DNA from: RGIG5612 sp964528825
GTDB taxonomy: Bacteria; Bacillota; Clostridia; Lachnospirales; Lachnospiraceae
Assembly (NCBI GenBank): GCA_964528825.1
Contig: CAZGVB010000031.1
Location: 1-18,384, forward strand
DNA: 18,384 nt
Direction of reading: 5' to 3'
Below, piece by piece: positions 15,092 to 18,384 of this stretch. Numbering within the stretch: the stretch's first letter is position 1; every line of letters starts with the position of its first letter. Position numbers and translations under genes: made by a program. The notes under the pieces were generated by a model, which searched no databases, had not been told where the DNA came from, and was given only the letters and a program-made list of their open reading frames with translations.

Positions 15092-15136
15092 ACAAATGTC
15101 TGCCGGCATACTGCATAAGCAGCTGCCGGCATTTGT
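15092..15136 (+). other. Strong stem-loop in the MltG-like to trmR spacer
   Basis: ACAAAT (15092-15097) pairs with ATTTGT (15131-15136), GCCGGCA (15102-15108) with TGCCGGC (15124-15130), and CTGC (15111-15114) with GCAG (15119-15122) around an ATAA loop; GTCT at 15098-15101 bulges. No T-run follows. The structure ends 12 bases before the GGAG of trmR, so it could modulate readthrough, processing or translation. Confidence 0.6.
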
Positions 15137-15161
15137 ATCTGACATTTGGAGCATTCAGAAT

Positions 15162-15803
15162 ATGATAATAGATCAAAATATCACTACATATATTCATTCT
15201 CTTGCGAAGGACAATCCGCAGGCCATCGAGCAGATACGCCGGGCAGCCGAGGATGAGGGCATACCGATCATAAGAAGAGAGATGGAGAGCTTCCTGCGGA
15301 CACTGCTTAGGATAAAAGCTCCGCAAAGCATACTCGAGATCGGCGCAGGCGTCGGATATTCAGCTCTTTTTATGGCATCAAATACCCCTTCATATTGTCA
15401 TATAACTACCATAGAAAATTATCCTCCAAGGATAGAAAAAGCAAAAAAGAATATAGAGCAGACGGGCATGAAAGGCAGAGTGACGCTCATTGCGGATGAT
15501 GCGGCAAAGGTGATCGCGGGGCTTGACGGTGGCTATGACTTTATATTTCTCGACAGCGCAAAGGGACAATATATGGATATGCTGCCGCATATTTTGAGAT
15601 TATTAGATAAAGACGGCCTGCTGCTCGCGGATAATGTGCTTCAGGACGGTTCTCTTGTAAGATCAAGATTTGCACATGCAAGAAGACAGCGCACCATACA
15701 CAAGCGTATGAGAGATTTTGTATGGACGGTCATGCATTGCGACGAGCTGGAATCAACACTTATAACTATTGGTGACGGCGTGACACTCAGCTGTAAGAAG
15801 TAA
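15162..15803 (+). CDS. trmR: tRNA 5-hydroxyuridine methyltransferase TrmR (YrrM-like)
   Basis: TrmR methylates 5-hydroxyuridine at tRNA position 34 to 5-methoxyuridine, broadening wobble decoding. From ATG 15162 the protein has 213 residues, near the 217 of the Bacillus enzyme. GGAG (15148-15151) fits this start, whereas the longer frame from 15096 begins inside the preceding stem-loop. It is a class I, catechol O-methyltransferase-like fold: SAM loop LEIGAGVGYSALF (58-70), acidic ENYP after the second strand, metal-site region FIFLDSAKGQY (Asp 131) and ADNVL (Asp 157, Asn 158). The neighbour trhP makes the hydroxylated substrate, which supports the specific assignment over a general O-methyltransferase. 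A 185-base spacer separates the two. Confidence 0.88.
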   Translation: MIIDQNITTYIHSLAKDNPQAIEQIRRAAEDEGIPIIRREMESFLRTLLRIKAPQSILEIGAGVGYSALFMASNTPSYCHITTIENYPPRIEKAKKNIEQTGMKGRVTLIADDAAKVIAGLDGGYDFIFLDSAKGQYMDMLPHILRLLDKDGLLLADNVLQDGSLVRSRFAHARRQRTIHKRMRDFVWTVMHCDELESTLITIGDGVTLSCKK

Positions 15804-15988
15804 TATCGGCTGCAGATCATAAAAAAATAAACGCTGAAAAGATCACTCGTGATGCAGGGCTGTAAATGATAATCAAAACATTGCAGATAAGGCATCAAAA
15901 CAGGTATACGGATGAAAAAATATCGTCTGATGCCGAACAAAGAAAGGAATGACACATGTACGGCTTTTGCCGCGCATAGAATAGAAGT
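15804..15988 (+). other. trmR-trhP spacer with mini-ORF and tetraloop hairpin
   Basis: This 185-base spacer is A-rich and holds no recognised gene. A 28-codon frame (15866-15952) has no good ribosome-binding site. A 7-codon frame MYGFCRA (15956-15979) has AAAGGA eight bases upstream, better than the trhP start itself, and contains the hairpin CGGC-TTTT-GCCG (15961-15972). It is in frame with trhP but closed by TAG. Whether it is translated is unknown. Confidence 0.3.
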
Positions 15989-17233
15989 ATGGAAAAGAAG
16001 AGACCCGAATTGTTGATGCCGGCAGGCTCATTGCCAGTCCTTAAGGTGGCTGTGGAATATGGAGCCGATGCGGTATATATCGGAGGAGAGGCCTTCTCAC
16101 TGAGGGCTAATGCTCACAATTTTTCAATAAATGATATAAAAGAAGGTGTACGCTTTGCTCATGCAAGAGGAACCAAGGTATATGTGACCGCAAATATCTT
16201 TGCCCACAATAGTGATCTTGAGGAGGCATATGCTTATTTTGAGGAGCTTCGTGATACAGGCATTGATGCGGTATTGATATCCGACCCGGGATTATTCGAT
16301 ATCGCAAGGAAGGTCATGCCTGATATGGAGATTCATATCAGCACACAGGCAAATAATACAAATTACGGAATATTTAATTTCTGGTACAGGCAAGGTGCAA
16401 AGAGAGTAGTATGTGCCAGAGAGCTATCGCTTGATGAGATAAAGCAGATCAGAGAAAAAATCCCCGCGGATATGGAAATTGAGGCATTCGTACACGGTGC
16501 CATGTGTATTTCTTATTCCGGAAGATGTCTGCTCAGCGCATATATGACGGGAAGAAGTGCCAATCTGGGTGCGTGCACTCATCCATGCAGGTGGAAATAT
16601 TCACTTGTTGAGGAAAGCAGACCGGGCCAGTATATGCCTGTCATGGAAAATGACAGGGGCACATATATATTCAATTCAAAGGATCTGTGCATGATCGAGC
16701 ATATACCACAGATGCTCGATGCCGGGATAGACAGCCTCAAGGTTGAAGGCCGCATGAAGAGTGCACTTTATGTAGCCAGTGTCGGCAGAACATATAGGAT
16801 CGCCATAGATGATTATCTTGAAGATCCCGCAAAGTACAGGTCGCGCATCGGATATTACAAAGAGGAAATATCCAAATGCACATATAGAGATTTTACGACA
16901 GGCTTCTTTTTCGGAAAACCTGGTCTTGATGCCCAGATATATGATGCCAATACATATGTCAAGGAGTGGATATATCTCGGCATGGCAGGCGATGACAAGA
17001 TAGAAGAAAACGGCAGGATAAGATACGGCTTTGAGCAGAAGAATAAATTTTGCGTAAGTGATGAGGTCGAGATCATGAAGCCCCGCGGAGAGAACATTAC
17101 CGCTAAGGTATGCGCCATGTGGGATGAAAACGGGCAGCCTATAATGTCGTGCCCGCATCCTATGCAGCACTTTTATGCGGATTTCGGTACAGAGCTTGAG
17201 CCTTACGATATCATAAGGAGCAGGCAGCCCTGA
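15989..17233 (+). CDS. trhP: U32 family tRNA hydroxylation protein TrhP (YrrO/YegQ-like)
   Basis: TrhP proteins, long annotated as peptidase U32, carry out prephenate-dependent hydroxylation of U34 in tRNA to ho5U. The 414 residues fit the long YrrO/YegQ type. The TIM-barrel start ELLMPAGSLPVLKVAVEYGA is typical. The U32 signature runs from EAFVHGAMC to GRCLLS (165-183). Cysteines 173, 180, 196 and 200 (ACTHPC) are the expected Fe-S ligands. KVEGRMKS and a C-terminal beta domain follow. Bacillus has two paralogues, yrrN and yrrO; here only one is present, next to trmR. The ATG at 15989 has only a weak GAAG-like site. True protease activity is not expected. Confidence 0.9.
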   Translation: MEKKRPELLMPAGSLPVLKVAVEYGADAVYIGGEAFSLRANAHNFSINDIKEGVRFAHARGTKVYVTANIFAHNSDLEEAYAYFEELRDTGIDAVLISDPGLFDIARKVMPDMEIHISTQANNTNYGIFNFWYRQGAKRVVCARELSLDEIKQIREKIPADMEIEAFVHGAMCISYSGRCLLSAYMTGRSANLGACTHPCRWKYSLVEESRPGQYMPVMENDRGTYIFNSKDLCMIEHIPQMLDAGIDSLKVEGRMKSALYVASVGRTYRIAIDDYLEDPAKYRSRIGYYKEEISKCTYRDFTTGFFFGKPGLDAQIYDANTYVKEWIYLGMAGDDKIEENGRIRYGFEQKNKFCVSDEVEIMKPRGENITAKVCAMWDENGQPIMSCPHPMQHFYADFGTELEPYDIIRSRQP

Positions 17234-17268
17234 TATAGCCTGCAGGCAGTGACCATTTGCGAGAACTG

Positions 17269-17297
17269 TTGATTTTAGATCGAAAAACCAGTATCAT
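17269..17297 (+). promoter_or_regulatory. Putative promoter of the small membrane protein and CPBP gene
   Basis: TTGATT (17269-17274, 4 of 6) and TATCAT (17292-17297, 5 of 6) are 17 bases apart in the 101-base spacer after trhP. The start would be near 17304, about 30 bases before the next ATG. The stretch just upstream has the palindrome GCCTGCAGGC (17238-17247) but no T-run, so trhP has no clear terminator. Confidence 0.5.
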
Positions 17298-17334
17298 ATA
17301 GGATAAAGTTTTATACAATGAGGTTGGAATAAAT

Positions 17335-17502
17335 ATGAGTCAGGAAAAAGTAGACAAGTATAAAGAGTCAAAAAAGAACAGAAAACAGACAGTTAAGAAG
17401 GAAAAAATAAGGAGAACAGTCATAACAATAGTTGCTGTAGTCCTTGTAGTTGCTATGGTGCTTTTTATCCTGTTCTCGGCAATAGAGGGAATTACGGCAT
17501 AA
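17335..17502 (+). CDS. Small single-span membrane protein, 55 residues
   Basis: I do not recognise a named family. Residues 1-27 are strongly basic (Lys/Arg-rich, MSQEKVDKYKESKKNRK at the start). A hydrophobic span of about 20 residues follows (29-49, VAVVLVVAMVLFILFS inside it), with a short tail EGITA outside. By the positive-inside rule the N-terminus is cytosolic. GAGG (17320-17323) lies 11 bases before ATG 17335, and a promoter pattern lies just upstream, which supports a real gene. It is 24 bases before the CPBP protease gene and probably co-transcribed, so it could be a partner or substrate of that protease; this is inference. Confidence 0.7.
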   Translation: MSQEKVDKYKESKKNRKQTVKKEKIRRTVITIVAVVLVVAMVLFILFSAIEGITA

Positions 17503-17526
17503 GATAGCCGGATTCGATTACCTGTC

Positions 17527-18306
17527 ATGAACGAAGGTCTGATATACAAGATATGGAGAGTCATTTACCCGGCTCTCCTGTTGTTTTTTGTATATTTTGT
17601 TGTCTATATCATAGCCATACTGACGTATGGTTCTTTTTTTAGTGACAGATTTGCGGATACAGATGCTTTTATGGCCTATGCGGGAGATCTTATCAGCATT
17701 ATCGCGCTTACCGCAGGAGGGGCTGTATCGTATCTCTTCTATAGGAAAGAAAGCTCTGACGAGCATAGCGGCGTCATTAAAAAACCGCTCCGGCTGCTTG
17801 CCGTATTTCTCATGGGCATATTCGCATCTCATGCTCTCAGCATAACGGTTTCTCTTATCAATATGTCCGCAGATATCGGCTCGTATCAGCAGACAGAGCA
17901 GATGCTGAGCACATCCGGTATATTCATCACGATCCTTAAGACGGTGATACTTGCACCGCTCGCCGAGGAGACAGCCTTCAGAGGGCTTATCTACGGGCGG
18001 ATGCGCAGATATGGCATGGGCTTTTGGTTGTCCGCAGTCATAAGCTCACTTCTTTTTGCCCTATATCATATGAATCTCCTTCAGGGAATATATGCCTTCA
18101 TCTTCGGTATTCTTCTCTGCCTGATATATAAAAAATACGGCAGTCTCATCATGCCGATGCTGATGCACGCCGCATCAAATGCACTTTCGGTAGTCATGCA
18201 ATGTACAGGCTTTGATTATCCTTCGGTCACGGTATATATCATTGTAATGATATTGACATATGGCCTGTCTGCGGCAATATACTTTTTGTGGATACGAAAA
18301 AATTAG
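17527..18306 (+). CDS. CPBP family intramembrane glutamic endopeptidase
   Basis: CPBP (Abi/Rce1-like) proteins are multi-span membrane proteases; related enzymes process prenylated proteins or bacteriocins, but most bacterial ones have no known substrate. The 259 residues contain about eight hydrophobic segments. The catalytic motifs are all visible: EETAFRG (Glu 147, Glu 148, Arg 152), FALYHMN (His 181) and a final HAASN (His 214, Asn 218). The active site therefore looks intact. The ribosome-binding site before ATG 17527 is poor, so translation may depend on the upstream 55-residue gene. No bacteriocin or immunity gene is visible within the window. A hairpin beginning 43 bases after the stop probably ends the unit. 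Confidence 0.9.
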   Translation: MNEGLIYKIWRVIYPALLLFFVYFVVYIIAILTYGSFFSDRFADTDAFMAYAGDLISIIALTAGGAVSYLFYRKESSDEHSGVIKKPLRLLAVFLMGIFASHALSITVSLINMSADIGSYQQTEQMLSTSGIFITILKTVILAPLAEETAFRGLIYGRMRRYGMGFWLSAVISSLLFALYHMNLLQGIYAFIFGILLCLIYKKYGSLIMPMLMHAASNALSVVMQCTGFDYPSVTVYIIVMILTYGLSAAIYFLWIRKN

Positions 18307-18348
18307 CATTAAAAAATTAAATGTTCATAATGTTCAGCATTTAAGGGG

Positions 18349-18384
18349 CTGCTGCACTATCGATTTTATATCAATGGTGCGCAG
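18349..18384 (+). terminator. Probable terminator hairpin, cut by the window end
   Basis: CTGC-T-GCACTAT (18349-18360) pairs with ATGGTGCGCAG (18374-18384): eleven pairs with one T-G and one bulged T, around a 13-base A/T-rich loop. GGGG just before the stem suggests that CCCC and a T-run continue beyond the window. It follows the CPBP stop. Confidence 0.45.

Noticed and set aside
15096..15161. Upstream start of trmR at ATG 15096
   Set aside because: It falls inside a strong hairpin without a ribosome site; ATG 15162 has GGAG upstream and gives the family length.
15866..15952. 28-codon frame in the trmR-trhP spacer
   Set aside because: No good ribosome-binding site and no similarity I recognise; likely chance.
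17527..18306. CPBP (Abi) protein as part of a bacteriocin or phage-defence locus
   Set aside because: No bacteriocin precursor, transporter or defence gene lies nearby; the neighbours are housekeeping genes.
18321..18336. Tandem ATGTTCA direct repeat after the CPBP gene
   Set aside because: Only two 7-base copies in A/T-rich sequence; no sign of a mobile element or operator.

Overview
The window is a core-genome segment of a low-to-mid G+C Bacillota, most likely class Clostridia and probably a Lachnospiraceae-type organism. The evidence is a perfect CIRCE element in front of an hrcA-grpE-dnaK-dnaJ operon, an RNase J, an IreB/RuvX/DUF1292 trio, a ThiI without rhodanese domain, and a MltG-TrmR-TrhP order that parallels the Bacillus subtilis yrzL-yrrK-yrzB-yrrL-yrrM-yrrN/O neighbourhood. 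Every gene I accept is on the + strand. I see no rRNA, tRNA, CRISPR array, transposase, phage gene or defence system.

Layout. Bases 1-296 are an upstream region with no convincing protein gene. It holds a promoter-like pair (29-57), a long imperfect stem-loop (67-183) that could be a small RNA, and the heat-shock promoter with a perfect CIRCE operator (255-281) plus a degenerate CIRCE-like site over the -35 box. Bases 297-12119 are twelve co-directional genes: hrcA, grpE, dnaK, dnaJ, prmA (ribosomal protein L11 methyltransferase), rsmE (16S rRNA m3U methyltransferase), a cysteine desulfurase, thiI (tRNA 4-thiouridine), mtaB (tRNA ms2t6A), ireB, ruvX and a DUF1292 gene. They end at a hairpin terminator (12198-12220). 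No other convincing intrinsic terminator is visible between hrcA and that point, so part of this block may be read from the CIRCE promoter. Bases 12246-17233 carry a second unit: a putative promoter, a structured leader, RNase J, a membrane protein with only the non-catalytic part of MltG, trmR and trhP. Bases 17269-18306 carry a third putative promoter, a 55-residue single-span membrane protein and a CPBP-family intramembrane protease. The window closes in a hairpin that is probably a terminator.

How the genes fit together. The theme is protein folding and translation quality: the HrcA-regulated DnaK machine, ribosome modification (PrmA, RsmE), and three tRNA modifications: s4U8 by desulfurase plus ThiI, ms2t6A37 by MtaB, and 5-methoxyuridine-34 by TrhP plus TrmR. 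RNA decay (RNase J) and envelope or signalling genes (IreB, MltG-like) follow. I did not find an obviously new biological system. The most worthwhile anomalies are the candidate RNA upstream of hrcA, the second CIRCE-like site, repeated strong stem-loops in intergenic spacers, a structured RNase J leader with a disordered N-terminal tail on the protein, and a MltG-like protein without its catalytic domain.
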